A stretch of 64,000 nucleotides of DNA from Bolinopsis microptera (GCF_026151205.1 NC_087074.1:7915726-7979725), one strand, 5' to 3'; positions 44,871 through 56,897 are shown, counted from the first letter of the stretch. Program-made: numbers and translations. The notes: generated from the letters alone by a model not told the origin.

Positions 44871-46764
44871 CGCAGAAATCACTATCAATCGAGCTAGGGA
44901 TGGCTACTATGATAAACAGCTCAGTTCTTGCAAAGGAGACTCGAAAGGGACCTATAAAGTCATAAATAAACTTTTAGATAAGGAATATGGCTCCAACAAA
45001 TTGCCAAATGGTGAAGATACCGAAGTGGCTGCCAAACTCAAGACTTTCTTCGATCAAAAAGTAAAGACCATTTACTCTAATATTGAGAAGGAAATTCAAA
45101 ACACTTCCCTAAACGGTCAAGGTACCAAGGACTCTACTTCGATAGATAATGCAAAGTGTAGACTTAATCAGTTTAAGGAAGTCTCATTATCAGACCTTGA
45201 AACCTTAATTAAGAGTCTTCCCAATAAATCAAGCGTACTCGATGTCATACCAATGTGGCTCTTCAAGAACTGCTTACCCGAGCTTCTCCCAATCATCCAT
45301 TACATCGTGAATGAATCACTAAGAGTCGGAAAGTTTCCATCTGCCCTAAAAGAAGCATCTATTAGGCCTGGACTCAAGAAACCTACCTTAGATGTTGATG
45401 AGCTGAAAAACTATCGACCGATTAGCAATCTAACTTATCTGTCCAAAATACTAGAAAAAGTAGTTCATTGCCAATTAAATGAATATGCTGATGTCAACAA
45501 CCTGTTTTCCCCATATCAATCAGGCTATAGAAAATTCCATAGTTGTGAAACTGCAGTTACCAAAATACATAATGATATTCTAATGATGATTGACAGCAAA
45601 TCGAATGTTGTGCTTCTACTCTTAGATCTATCAGCTGCTTTCGACACCATAAACCATAACCTCCTTCTTACGAAACTCAAGAATGCGTATGGTATTACAG
45701 AACTAGCACTCAGCTGGTTACAATGTTACCTTAATAATCGCACATTCAAGGTTAAAGTAAAAAAAGCCACATCTTCTGAAGGCTATCTGGATATTGGTGT
45801 ACCTCAAGGATCCATTTTAGGACCACTACTGTTCATATTGTATACCAGAGATCTTGAAGAAATTGTCACAAAATATGGTTTCTCGATACATTTGTATGCA
45901 GATGACACACAGGTGTACTTTACTTTTGATGTTCACAGTTCTAATCCTGATTTAACAGCTGTGAAAAATTGCTTTCTGGAGATAAAGCAATGGATGACAG
46001 TTAACTTCCTAAAACTGAATGATGAAAAAACAGAGTTCATTGATATAGGACCATATGTCAGCCCAATCCAGACAATGGATTTAGGAGACCTCTCAATCTG
46101 CCCTGTTAGCAAGGCCAAGAACCTGGGATTCCTTTTCGATCACCAAATGAATCTGGACTCTCAAATAAATGCTGTCTCCAGAGTATGTTATTTGAATCAA
46201 AGGGACTTAGCAAGAATCGGTTCGAAGCTTTCCCATGACCTAAAAGTTCAGTTAGTTCACTCCAATATCCTCTGTTTCATAGACTACTGCAACTCAGTCT
46301 ATTATGGAATAACAGAAAAGAATCTTCATAAGCTACAAAAGATACAGAACAATGCTGCTAGATTTATCTTTGGTCTTTACGGAAAAAAGTTACGTGAACC
46401 TATCTTGCTTTACCTCAAAAAGCTCCACTTTCTGCCTGTTCGGTTCAGAATTAAGTTCAAAATATCACTTCTGGTCTTCAAGTGTCTTAATAACATAGCC
46501 CCTCAGTACTTACAAGGACACGTCAATCTAAGGGAAGTACGAAGACAAAGTTCCAGACTAGATGATGACTTTTATTTGTTGAAAGTTCCTCCTGCTCCTC
46601 ATTTCAGACGAACAGATGCTGCATTTATGTTTTGTGGACCAAAAATTTGGAATGAACTACCCTACTCAGTGAGATCATTATCATCTGTAGAATGTTTTAA
46701 AAATGCCCTAAAGACGTTTTATTTCCAACTAGCTTTTGATAATATTTCTAATATTTGTCCATAA
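44868..46764 (+). pseudogene. LINE ORF2: reverse transcriptase, open but cut off from endonuclease
   Basis: The RT frame is open from 44710; real homology starts near 44868 (AEITINRARDGYYDKQL). Conserved blocks: NYRPISNLTYLSKILEK, LLLLDLSAAFDTINHNLL, GVPQGSILGPLLFILYT and the catalytic YADDTQVYF. The C-terminal part (IDYCNSVYYGI, IQNNAARFIFGL, PKIWNELPYSVRSL) matches the truncated copy at 19 kb. There is no RNase H, as expected for CR1/L2-like elements. This is the best preserved part of the element. Confidence 0.85.
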
Positions 46765-46980
46765 TGTCTGAACTGATATGAAAGTGCATAATTTTGGTAA
46801 CTTCATACAAATATTTGTTCATAAAATCTGAACTGTTTAAAAAGTCCATAATCTTGCTATTTCAACACTAAGTCTCGCTTGAATGACTTTAATGTACATC
46901 TTTGTTGGGTATATTTTAATGTCGAAGCGTGTAATAAATGTTAGAATTTATTATTTATTTTATTTATTTAATATAATAAT

Positions 46981-48299
46981 TCTACCCAAGACTAAATTCA
47001 AAACATACAATATGCGTTGTTACCAATGGAATGTTAACATCAACGAATAATAAATAATGTCTGCATTTACTTGTATTCTTAAACTATCTGATCTTTTCCG
47101 TTTTGTTTTGTAGCTTGTTTGTGTGAAGAGATATATCGGACTATAATTTGTTTTAATCTGATAATAATTTATATATTATGTACTGTACTCGAATTTGTGT
47201 CATGACGTGTCAGATATTTTTGTTATACAATTTGTCTGTCGTTTCGAATTTGATTATTAGGGCTAAACTAAGAAATAAATTTAAAGGTTAATTCCGCATT
47301 TTTTTATTCAAGTAATTGCAAATACGATTGTTTGTTTTTTGGTTAATATTTTGTTTTAAATTCGTAGTAATTTATAATTTGATTTCGTTATAATACTACT
47401 TTTGATTTTGAAACTGGGTAATTCCATGACTATTTTGAAGTTTCAACTTTAATAACCAATCACTAAATAAAATCCTTTTAACATCTTTTTAATTTGATTA
47501 TCGACACATTCAGAATTATATTGCAAGACTATGTTGCACCTTGAGCACTTCTCTGCGGAAAAGGGCATTTGTATATCTGTATATTATGTTTCGGATAATT
47601 TAAAACAAGATAGAGTGTATCCTATTTCGTTTGCTGAATTTAGGACCCATAGCACGAGGCACAATTTACTGACATAATGTTATGATATTACGAAAAAGCC
47701 AAAAGGATGTAATTTTACATTTTATACATTGTTCAGATCACGTGAAAACTGTTATCACAAAATTTTGGTAATTAAGCTTGGTACAACTAGCACAAGTCCA
47801 TTTTACATTAAAACTCTTCACATTGAAAACTAATAAAAGGTGATGAGAAAAAAACATCTATGTTTCAGAATTATACAGAACTCTTGTTAAAGATCCTTAA
47901 AAATGGGATCGATTATGCTTGAATTATTGTTAACTGTTATAATGTGCATGAACGATTACTTTTGTCTGTAAATTTTATTTTATTTCCTTAACTGGTGTAT
48001 GTACTGATTTTTATAAACAGATTAATAATTTTATACGTTTAAGTTCATGGGTTTCTGCAATTTAAATGATGTGTGTATAAGCGTTGTATTTTGTTTTTTA
48101 GTCTTTTTGTAAACTAGCTTTGAAGTCTTACTCAAATTCGATGGAAATTTTGATGACCTTACGATATTTGTAAAATGTAAAACCATAGACTTAATAGGCA
48201 ATCTTTAAAATCCTATTTTAAAGATTATTAAGTTTCACTATTGACTAAACTTAAAACTACCATCCTTCTAGATATGCCAATGACACGTGATGACACGTG
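46981..48299. other. AT-rich 5' flank of LZTR1
   Basis: No gene or clear repeat is seen. Just before the start codon, a short direct repeat (TGACACGTGA twice, 48281-48300) contains two E-box-like CACGTG cores. Confidence 0.5.
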
Positions 48300-50654
48300 A
48301 TGATCGATAAAGAGAGCTCTGCAATAGTAAATTGCAGAGTTAAAGAACAAACGAGGAACGAATCACTAGATGGTATAACCCTGGACTCTTACTCTCAGAG
48401 TCTCAACTGTTGGATCAAACTCCCGGAGTCCAGCGAGCTAAATGTTGGACTTGCTCGGAGACACCACACTGCTGTCGCTTGGAAGGACTCCATCTACATA
48501 TTCGGTGGATGTTTCTCCAATGACAGCATCAGTGAGCTGCCAGGAAATGGGAACGGTTTGAATGACATGATAAGTTTCAACATAACAGAGAGGGTCTGGA
48601 AAATAGTGCAACCTCAAACCAGACCACCAGCTCCTAGATACAATCACACTGCAGTGGTCTACGAGAACTCTATGATGATATTCGGAGGTTTCAGTCAGAC
48701 CAACAAGAATGATGTTCACCAGTTCCGGTTTGATCGCCAGGTCTGGACCCCTTGGGTACACATCTCAGGAACCCAGCCCAACCCACGGTCAGCTAACTGT
48801 GCTTTTGTGTATGATGCTCACATGTGGATATTTGGTGGCTATGATGGTCGGAACAAGCTGAATGACATGTGGATGTTACCACTGGATGATGATAATCCAA
48901 CATGGAAGAAAGTAGAACAACATGGTCAGATCCACCCTCCAGTTCTCCACGCAGTCTGTGCTGTTATTGACGATAAGCTTTACACATTCTCAGGGTTGTG
49001 TGGTGCTTCAACCTCTAACGACATCCTCTCTTTCAACCTAACAACAAAGACATGGTCCATAGTCCTGCCTGATCTGATTAACAATTGTTGTGCCGCACCT
49101 GATAGGAGACGCGGACACACCATGGTATCTCACGGCAAGTGTCTTTACATCTTCGGGGGCCAGAACAACACTTCAAGATCCCCGAACGATCTGTTTTGTT
49201 TCGAACCGGAAGCCTCTGCCTGGCACATAGTTAAATCCAGGAACAAAGCCAGTAAACATGTCCCAAGTAACAGGTCTTACCATGCCGCCACCATCATCGA
49301 CAACATCATGTTCATCTCGGGGGGAGTCACTTTCAAAAAAGATCAAAGTGACAGGGGCTCCGACAATTTCTACTGCTTTATCTTTGCCTCCTTCCCAAAA
49401 TCTACCTTAAGAGAGGACCTATCTGGATTGCTGGATAACAAGATGTTATGTGATCTGGAGTTTGTGGTAGGAGAGGAACCTGAAAAGGAGTCCCTCTTTG
49501 CACACATATCTATAGTTGCTGCTCGGTCTCCGATACTGAGGATGAAAATAATGGACCAGTTAAACCAGTTATGCGATGCTAAAAACCACAAGAACCGTGA
49601 TCACATACTGACAGTTCTAGATCTGGACAATGGAGAGAGGGTAGTGCTGCCTTTTCCTAAAGTTTCATCTGCAGCTTTTAAAATAGTCCTGACTTTCATT
49701 TACACGGACAGAATCCCCCACTCTGTTAGAGAGGATGATAACAGTATTGTTACTCTGACTGATGTCTATGGAATTGCAAACTATTTCCAACTGTCTCGTC
49801 TGGAGAAGATCTGCATAACCTACATACAAAGTTACATCAGCATTGAAAATGCACTTTCAGCCCTCAAAGTTGCTAAGGATAGAAATCTTACTGAACTTGT
49901 CGGAGTGCTGGAAAACTTCATCATAAGAGATCAGAACTTCAAAGCCATCATAACTCGAGAAGAGTTCGAACTGCTGGAAAAATCAAGCATTATAGAGCTC
50001 ATCCGACTGAAAACCAACATAACAACAGCAATCCGATCACCTCACATTTCCAGTGACGCAGGACAACAGTCCTTGGAAGAGGACCTACAGGCCCTGATGG
50101 GAGATCAGCAGCTGAGTGACATCACCCTTACCATAGACGGGATCGCTAGGAGAGCTCACCGTGCTATTCTCCTTGCTAGATGTACTTACTTCAGGGGTAT
50201 GTACCGGTCCTTACCCCCACCACAGGACACAGTGGGTATCAAGATAGGTGAACTGGAACCCACTCCAGCTGCTTTTAACTCCCTTATGAACTATATTTAC
50301 TATAATGATACCGAAATACCTCCGGAGGATTCTTTGTACCTTTTTACTGCTGATAAATTCTACGGATTCTCCAACAACCAGCTGCAAGCGTACTGCAAGA
50401 AGAGTCTGGAAACGAACATTAAAACTTCAAATGTTATTGAAATTTTGAAAGCAGCTGATCAGGTAAATAGCGAGGATATGAAGTGCCACGCCCTGAAAAT
50501 GATTGCGGAGCATTTCACATTGGTGCAACCTTTACCAGCCTTCAGAACAATTAAACACTCTTTGTTGCTGGAGGTTACAGACTATGTTGCTACTCATATG
50601 AAGGGGAACAGAGTCATAACTCCTCATAACACCCCTAAAAACACCAAATCCTGA
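48300..50654 (+). CDS. LZTR1: LZTR1: Kelch/double-BTB Cullin-3 adaptor, intronless
   Basis: This 784-residue protein has about six Kelch repeats followed by two BTB-BACK modules, the diagnostic layout of LZTR1 (about 840 residues in vertebrates). In other animals LZTR1 brings RAS-family GTPases to the Cullin-3 ubiquitin ligase. Kelch blades: HHTAVAWKDSIYIFGG, YNHTAVVYENSMMIFGG, CAFVYDAHMWIFGG, RGHTMVSHGKCLYIFGG and SYHAATIIDNIMFISGG. BTB1 begins about residue 380 (DNKMLCDLEFVVG) and its BACK follows about residue 510. BTB2 begins about residue 598 (LMGDQQLSDITLTIDG). I took the ATG at 48300; a GTG one codon earlier is in frame. The whole coding region is one exon, unlike its intron-rich neighbours. 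No defects are seen, so it is probably functional. Confidence 0.9.
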   Translation: MIDKESSAIVNCRVKEQTRNESLDGITLDSYSQSLNCWIKLPESSELNVGLARRHHTAVAWKDSIYIFGGCFSNDSISELPGNGNGLNDMISFNITERVWKIVQPQTRPPAPRYNHTAVVYENSMMIFGGFSQTNKNDVHQFRFDRQVWTPWVHISGTQPNPRSANCAFVYDAHMWIFGGYDGRNKLNDMWMLPLDDDNPTWKKVEQHGQIHPPVLHAVCAVIDDKLYTFSGLCGASTSNDILSFNLTTKTWSIVLPDLINNCCAAPDRRRGHTMVSHGKCLYIFGGQNNTSRSPNDLFCFEPEASAWHIVKSRNKASKHVPSNRSYHAATIIDNIMFISGGVTFKKDQSDRGSDNFYCFIFASFPKSTLREDLSGLLDNKMLCDLEFVVGEEPEKESLFAHISIVAARSPILRMKIMDQLNQLCDAKNHKNRDHILTVLDLDNGERVVLPFPKVSSAAFKIVLTFIYTDRIPHSVREDDNSIVTLTDVYGIANYFQLSRLEKICITYIQSYISIENALSALKVAKDRNLTELVGVLENFIIRDQNFKAIITREEFELLEKSSIIELIRLKTNITTAIRSPHISSDAGQQSLEEDLQALMGDQQLSDITLTIDGIARRAHRAILLARCTYFRGMYRSLPPPQDTVGIKIGELEPTPAAFNSLMNYIYYNDTEIPPEDSLYLFTADKFYGFSNNQLQAYCKKSLETNIKTSNVIEILKAADQVNSEDMKCHALKMIAEHFTLVQPLPAFRTIKHSLLLEVTDYVATHMKGNRVITPHNTPKNTKS

Positions 50655-51497
50655 AGTTGCGATATAAGGACCTTAGAGCCTTAGGACCGGAGATGTCTTT
50701 ATTATTTGTTGTGTTGATAATGGTATTTTGTTCTTTTCTCAGTATGTGTTCTGTTTCTCTGTTTAAATACTTAATGATGTAATATAGTCTCATACGCCTA
50801 AAAGGCAAATCAGTTTGGTAGTTGCTGAGCTTTCAAAAATTAAAAAATTTAAGGAGTTCAAAAGACGTAAAAATAGCTACCTTTTTCTTTGTCGTTAACT
50901 GCCAATAATTGGACTTTCATACATACATACAGCAAATTGTTGTAAATTAAATAACTTTTTACATAAAATTTCAATTCATGACAAGATTTCTTCCTGATTA
51001 TATTTTAATAAGCCGCTGGAATGAAATGAAACTAACACATTAATGTTTTAACCGAATTCTACTCATTTTGATTGATGTAAAATGTTCTTTTATTTTAAAA
51101 GCCGTTGAAATAGTTAACGAATTTTATTTCTTCAATAAATGTATTATTATATAATCTGAAGCTCGGATGTTTTGAAATCTTGATTTGCTTAGATTCCAAC
51201 CATAAAGTAAAATATTATTAACATAATTTTTCAATCTTCATGCGTAAGAGATCAAAAATTAATACTCGTTATTGGGTATCACCATATTATTATGAATGAA
51301 TAAATTTTCATTAAATTGATAAAGACATCCACTAAAAACTTTACCATCAGGCGTTAAAGAATATGAATTTAACTCCTCGTTTCTTCCTCAGAAAAAGGTT
51401 GGAATTTTCAGTTAAACTGAAATTTGAATGCTCCGAGTTGTGGGAAATTTTCTGTGAAAATAATGTGATCAAATATAATGTACGTACATGCTAACAG
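50655..51497. other. LZTR1 3' flank
   Basis: AT-rich sequence with a possible polyadenylation signal (AATAAA near 51134). No gene is supported. Confidence 0.5.
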
Positions 51498-52661
51498 GTG
51501 AGCGGTTTATATTTCATGCTAACATCCGTGACAATCGGTTTGAATTTCAGATGCTGTACACTACACACCCTCACATCTAGTGTCTCCCTGTTCCGTGGTT
51601 CATCACGTGTTGTATCACGTGGTATGTCTACAATAGATCACTACAGAACACTTGGAGTCAACAAGGACGCAACGGCTGAGGAAATCAAAGCTAAATATAT
51701 CAAACTTTCTAAGGTACTGTGATATATTTTTACTGAAATAATGATTCAAGATGATAATACTTGAGGGATTACCCATTACCCATTACCCAAGAAACCAGTC
51801 CGTACACCAGTCCGCCATATTCGATATTCAGGCAATTCATTATTCCTATAACCGAGAAAACTTTTTATACCTAACGAGTAATTGTCACCAGGAATACCAT
51901 CCAGATAGGAACAAAGATAAGAATGCGTCAGAGAAGTTCGCAGAGATATCTAATGCTTATAAAACCCTCACAAATCTCACGTTTGTGGTCTTGTTTTTTA
52001 CATGTTATTATAATGTTATTACCTTTGTCACCATTAATTGGTGTTTATCAGCTTAGCTGGGCTTACTTTTGTGACGTTCGTTTAGCTAAGTTAAACCTCT
52101 TTTACCGATTTAAAGTAATTTTCGTTCTAATTATGTCAAATGTCGTAGGAAGCGGATAGAGTATGACGAACATTTTGATCTCTCTAAAAATCCTTATAAA
52201 GACACTCCTGAGTTTTATACAGGCGGTAAGAAAATTTGGATTATCTAACCTTTAGTTTATCATGAATCGAAATTTCAAAGTACCTAGTGCATTGTATTTA
52301 TCTGAATTATGTTGGATATATGTTAATGCTTGTAAAAACATTAATTGTAGTTATATTATGTTTGCATTTGTGACTTATGGCGGTATGATCACTTCACTTT
52401 TCAGTCAATCCTAATTACCGGCCCGGAAGAACCAGACTAGATTGGTACAAACAAAACCATGACGACGACTACCTGATAGAGAAAGCACAGGAAGCACAGA
52501 GCGCCACCTTTGAAGATCAATTCAGAGCTTTGCGCAAGAAATTAGCGTTAATAACTGTTGTTAAATTAGGTGGTTTAGGGTGTATAATCGGGGTGTACTG
52601 TTATACTGATAACCTGTGGATTCTTGGACTAGCTGTTGTTTATCTTTCCATGTTGAGATGA
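51498..52661 (+). CDS. J-domain protein 1, mitochondrial-like, C-terminal membrane anchor
   Basis: This J-domain co-chaperone stimulates an Hsp70 ATPase. Exons 51516-51713 (or from 51498), 51892-51980, 52149-52225 and 52405-52661 join in phase to 206 residues. The N-terminus is rich in Ser/Arg/Leu with no acidic residues (SSVSLFRGSSRVVSRG), like a mitochondrial presequence. The J domain follows (DHYRTLGVNKDATAEEIKAK) with the catalytic HPD in exon 2 (YHPDRNKDK). The C-terminus has a hydrophobic segment (VVKLGGLGCIIGVYCY) and a second (LWILGLAVVYLSML). The plan resembles animal DNAJC30/DNAJC4. The exon 2 donor (GTTTGT) is weak but keeps the phase. It is first of three same-strand J genes. Confidence 0.85.
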
Positions 52662-53007
52662 CCATTGATGATCAGAGCCATTCACGGTCCTCATTTTGTG
52701 ATGATAGAAGTTAATTAAATCTTATTAAAACAGTTTCTGGAGTATTTGCCTCCATCGAGGTCTACTGTGTCAAATGTAAAATACTGATAATATTCAATTT
52801 AAGTTGAACTTTTCTACTACTTCTTTTACTGCACTAAAAAACATTATCAAACTACACATAAATTTTCAAACTAACGAAATAAAGATTATTGGTGATTCTC
52901 ATAATATTTAACTTCTTAACACATAACCGTGAACACCCATAATCCATATAGGTCGATGAGTCGGTATCTGGGGTCTGGGTATTTTCTAATCGGTGTCCGA
53001 TAAGTGT

Positions 53008-54054
53008 ATGCATTTTGCACTGGGACACCTCAAGTGGATACAACGTACTTGTATTATATCCGTGCTCTCCAGAAGTTCACATTACGATGTTCTGGGTGTG
53101 TCCAGGGCTGCTACTCACGAGCAGATAAAGAACAGATACTACGAGCTTAGCAAGGTTGGGTTTCCTAATTAGCAATTAACCTAATTGTCTAATTATCTTG
53201 ATGATATTATCATGATTATGTTAAGTTACCATCATGTTCGTCCAGTGTTTTGTTGGTCAATATATTACAAGCTAAAAGCTGGCTCCCCCTAGAAATATCA
53301 CCCGGATTTAAATGACTCTGAGGAGGGTGCAGACAAGTTCAGGGAGCTAGCAGAGGCTTACGAGGTCCTGGGAAATGTTGATGAGAGACGTACTTACGAT
53401 AAATTGCAAAAGTAAGTTGTTACCTTTGCTTCTGGTATTCAGCTGTTCAGTTTAACGCAATGTGTTTGAAAGAACCCCCACAAATGCTCAATGTATCACC
53501 AAAGATTGCTTGTTTTAGCTTCAAAATCAACAACAGTGTATCAACCCTTCTATTCCCAGTCAACCAGGAAAAGGCAACAGGGCAGGTACAGTGACAGTAA
53601 GTGAAGATTACAGCCAGCACCTGAGAGATAGGTTCAAATACACCCAAAGAAGTTCAAATTCCGGGTATCGACCTAAATACCGCAAGGCTGCAGCTGGAAG
53701 CTCTAGTTCTCGAACGTCTAGCATGAGCACACGAACTGGAACTGGTTTCTATGAACAGAGGGCTAAGGTACATAATATGATGGCAGAATTTATAGCTTAT
53801 TTTCTCGCTCAATGATTTACCGTGTTACTTATGTATTGTGTATGATAACTAAAGGCTGCTTTTCTTTCTTTAATAGATCTCACTGACTCCGCCCTAAATG
53901 TTGAATATTACTAACAATTGAACACTATCCGCAGCATTACACACAACAGCATATCAGTGCAAGAATGAGCGTACAAACATCGGAACCTAACATTGTTCTC
54001 GTTCTCGTTGTAGCGTTGTTCATGTTGACGTTCTGTGTTATAAACAAACGCTGA
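53008..54054 (+). CDS. J-domain protein 2, tail-anchored
   Basis: Exons 53008-53154, 53293-53411, 53560-53767 and 53935-54054 join in phase to 197 residues. The N-terminus ([19 protein letters not shown]) has basic residues and no acidic ones, as in a mitochondrial presequence. The J domain starts [17 protein letters not shown] and has HPD in exon 2 ([15 protein letters not shown]). A basic/serine-rich linker ([20 protein letters not shown]) follows. The last exon encodes a single hydrophobic helix close to the C-terminus ([17 protein letters not shown], then NKR), so the protein is tail-anchored. An alternative last exon at 53877-53897 would end the protein after six residues without the anchor. 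Resembles DNAJC30/DNAJC4-type proteins. Confidence 0.8.
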
Positions 54055-54289
54055 TGCTAACTTTTCTGAATTGATAGTTCCGAATTTTAAGACTCCTGTC
54101 CAGCCAAGCTATGACTATCTAGATTCCTGACTACCATCAGAGGTGTTAAAACTGTTCCAAACCACTAACCAGTGTTCCAAGCTTGTTTCGTAATGTGGGT
54201 CATGTGCCAGTGTGCCAAACTCACCATAGAAGGGAACATATGGAAGGCGCGGCGTCATCGAATTCAACGGTGCGCACGCGAGTTCTTTG

Positions 54290-54500
54290 TTTTGATCGGA
54301 TCACGCGAGCTAGCTAGCTAGCGATCGCGTCGAACGATCGATCGACCGTACCCGATCGACATCATAAAATCGAGTGAATTAAGATCTCGATGATCGATAT
54401 AATCTGATATGATCAATCGATCAAGCTAAACTAGTTGGTAGTGACACAACTAATGAAAATGAATATGTAGGAGATCTCATATCGGTGACCCAGTGAGATC
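54290..54500. other. GATC/CGATCG-rich patch upstream of J gene 3
   Basis: About a dozen GATC tetramers, several within CGATCG or GATCGATC, plus GCTAGCTAGCTAGC, crowd into about 200 bases. They lie between J genes 2 and 3 and stand out from the AT-rich background. It could be promoter sequence of gene 3 or a degenerate simple repeat. Confidence 0.55.
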
Positions 54501-54727
54501 GCGATTTTAGCATCATGAGTATATTTATTGTTTTATGAAATTAGGTTATACTTGAGTTTTCTAAATTATATCGATTGCAGAATTTGTATTTATAAGCATT
54601 TGGTTTCTCTACTTGTTCTACTCAATTGTTCTGCTCTGTTTTTTATACCCTCAGTCTTGAGGTATCGATTCATCAATGATCACTAAAGTCATAGGTTTTA
54701 GCAATGAATTTAAAATCTACCTGTAGG

Positions 54728-55700
54728 ATGTTAAAAGGAAGAATATGTACTAGAGTATACGGACCTACCATAATAAGGAGGACTGTGTTCGGTACGCAAT
54801 ACTGCTCTTTTCGTTTTATTGAAATGAAACCATGTTAGGATTTCGATTGTTCTGAATTTTGTATGCATTACAATTTAGATTAAAGATGCTAATTCTGGCA
54901 TTGTATATTTAACATATCCATACAACATGAGTTTTATCACTCTATTATCTAGGTGGAACTCAGACTAAAGATCCTTATAAACTATTGGGAGTGAATAGGA
55001 ATGCGAGTGATGCTGAAATAAAAGAAGCTTATCTCAAGAAAGTTAAGGTGGGCGGATTCTTCTGATAACTCCTCAAGTCTGATATAAATTTCATTCTGGT
55101 GAATCTTGAAACATATGACCTAAATTATTCGATTTTGTATTAATCACAATTAATTAAGGAGTTGTTTTGTGCTCTATATTCGACCCGTTTCTTCTTTGTC
55201 AGTGCCTTAAGTTAAAATGAGTGTAACATAAAGTTTTCCAGTTGTTACACCCAGACTTGAATCCTGGCCCAAAAGCAGCAATGCAGTTTATGGAGGTGAA
55301 ACAAGCTTACGATTTGATCGGTAAATCTGATAAAAGAAAGATCCACAGAACTGCCGAGAGTGTGTGAGTAGAAATTGTCACTTTTCTGGGTGTTTAGTAG
55401 AACAATACAGCCTATTAGCCGTATTTTTGCCACGAAAAGGTCCTATAGATCTCTTATCTGTAACTAAAACCTTGACCCAATATATGGACGATGAAGAGAA
55501 AATCTTTCATCAGGGGTAAAAATACGGGATTTGACGACGCCATGAAAAGGGCTATGGGAAATCAGAAAGACTGGATGTCAGACTTCGAGAACGCTCAGAA
55601 GACGACCGAAGATCGTTTCAACCGTAGAAAACAGCAAAGACAGCAGTTCGAGCAGCCTGATTTTGAGATGGGAAAGAAAGCCAACATGAGCGCCTTTGAG
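54728..55700 (+). CDS. J-domain protein 3 (3' end unresolved)
   Basis: Exons 54728-54791, 54953-55047, 55242-55363 and 55514-55700 join in phase to 156 codons, ending at a good GTAAAT donor, so at least one more exon is expected. The N-terminus is a basic presequence-like stretch (MLKGRICTRVYGPTIIRR). The J domain follows (DPYKLLGVNRNASDAEIKEA) with HPD in LLHPDLNPGPK. A charged region follows (FNRRKQQRQQFEQPDFEMGK). No membrane anchor is seen in the recovered part. A candidate last exon near 55838 would add about 15 residues and stop; it is not well supported. It is the third J gene in a row on this strand. Confidence 0.75.
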
Positions 55701-55974
55701 GTAAATATATATTATATATAGTTGTACTTCTACACAGTAATATAATAAGCGGTGTTGATTAGATCCTCGATATTCTATATTATGTATATCTTTATTGATT
55801 AATATTGAGAGAGCATCTCCCAAGTACCATTCCATTGTATTTCTAAGTCTAACAAGGATTGTCGCCACCCTTTACCCGCACAAGTTTGGTAAATTTAAGC
55901 ACGTTTCACTCAATTTAAGGTAATAGTCTGGCTAGCTGGAGAACATGCGTGCAGCCAGTATAATACATTAGTAA

Positions 55975-56330
55975 TAGTATAGGTAGCGCAGTTGGTTAGA
56001 GCACCAGCTTTGCAATCGTAAGGCTGCGAGCGTCGTCGACGTTCTGCTAAGCCCTAAGGATCCCATAGGATCTATGCAGCCTCCCGGTTCACTCAGCCGA
56101 ATGCTCGAGAAATCGTGTGTGAGGGTTAAATGGGGAGCTGTGCAATAGTACAGCGAAAAAGCAAAAACTCAATGGATGGTTAGTGGTTACCTTAATGGGT
56201 GCCACATGCCTAGCATGAAATATTTACCTACTTACTTGCACTTGTGTAGGTCTGTAGAAGCATTAGAATCGGGCGTTGCCTGCCACAGGCTATCCCGAAT
56301 TTAGAAGCTTGCTTTAATAAATAGTATAGT
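55975..56330 (+). mobile_element. tRNA-derived SINE, copy 1
   Basis: The head carries an A-box (TAGCGCAGTTGGTTAGAGC) and a tRNA-like anticodon arm; the B-box is damaged. The body shares CTATGCAGCC, CTCAGCCGAAT, CTCGAGAAATCG and GTGTGAGGGTTAAATG with copy 2 at 60328. It lies in the region following J gene 3. RNA polymerase III would transcribe an intact copy. Confidence 0.85.
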
Positions 56331-56860
56331 ACATACAGTATGAATAATAGAAAAACATAATTTTTGGGCTGAGATATTCGTGGAGACAATCGCGATATGT
56401 CGCGGCAACCGTGAAAAATCGTGATTCGAATAGAAAACGCGTTTACGGAAGGTTACGTCTACGGTAAAGGTTCACGGACACTCTCTTTCTTATTTTGTGC
56501 CAAAATTTCGAGTCAAAGTAATAAATCATTTCTTTTTCAATAATGTGCTGATCTAAGTAAGGGTTTTTCTTTTTTTAAATTGGCACAGTAGATACAAAGT
56601 TTGATAAAAGTTTGACTTTTATAGACTTGACTACTGATGGGATTTAACATAAAATTTCCAACGGCAGGCTTCCTGGGAAACAAAGCTAGCTAAAATCTGT
56701 AATCTTGCGAAACATTTCTGTTCTTGCCTTGCAATCGATACAATATTTTATAAGATTACATGACCTCGCACTATTTTCTGATATCTTGATCTCTATGAAT
56801 ACAATAATCTATTGTGTGGCACCGAACTAAATGAATGGCATGTAAGGTAGCTGGGGACCA
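56331..56860. other. intergenic, no supported gene
   Basis: AT-rich spacer before the LDLa-GPCR promoter; nothing recognisable. Confidence 0.45.
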
Positions 56861-56890
56861 AGGGTATTGTGTAATTCTCTCAAATTAGCG

Positions 56891-56897
56891 TATAAAA
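56891..56897 (+). promoter_or_regulatory. TATA box of LDLa-GPCR gene
   Basis: TATAAAA lies 94 bases before the ATG at 56991. A pyrimidine-rich CTCAGTCATC-like start region lies about 30 bases downstream of it. Position and spacing suit a core promoter. Confidence 0.6.

Larger units (their letters stand above)
42560..46980 (+). mobile_element. CR1-like LINE, nearly full length, frameshifted
   Basis: ORF1 (zinc-knuckle protein) and ORF2 (endonuclease plus RT without RNase H) lie in order on the plus strand about 300 bases after transporter copy 2. The 3' end finishes in an AT-rich TTTATTTATTTA-like stretch near 46950-46980. Outer limits are approximate and no target duplication was found. Confidence 0.85.

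Noticed and set aside
53877-53897. Short last exon for J gene 2
   Set aside because: It has a good acceptor but ends after six codons; the 53935-54054 exon keeps the phase and supplies a membrane anchor like that of J gene 1.
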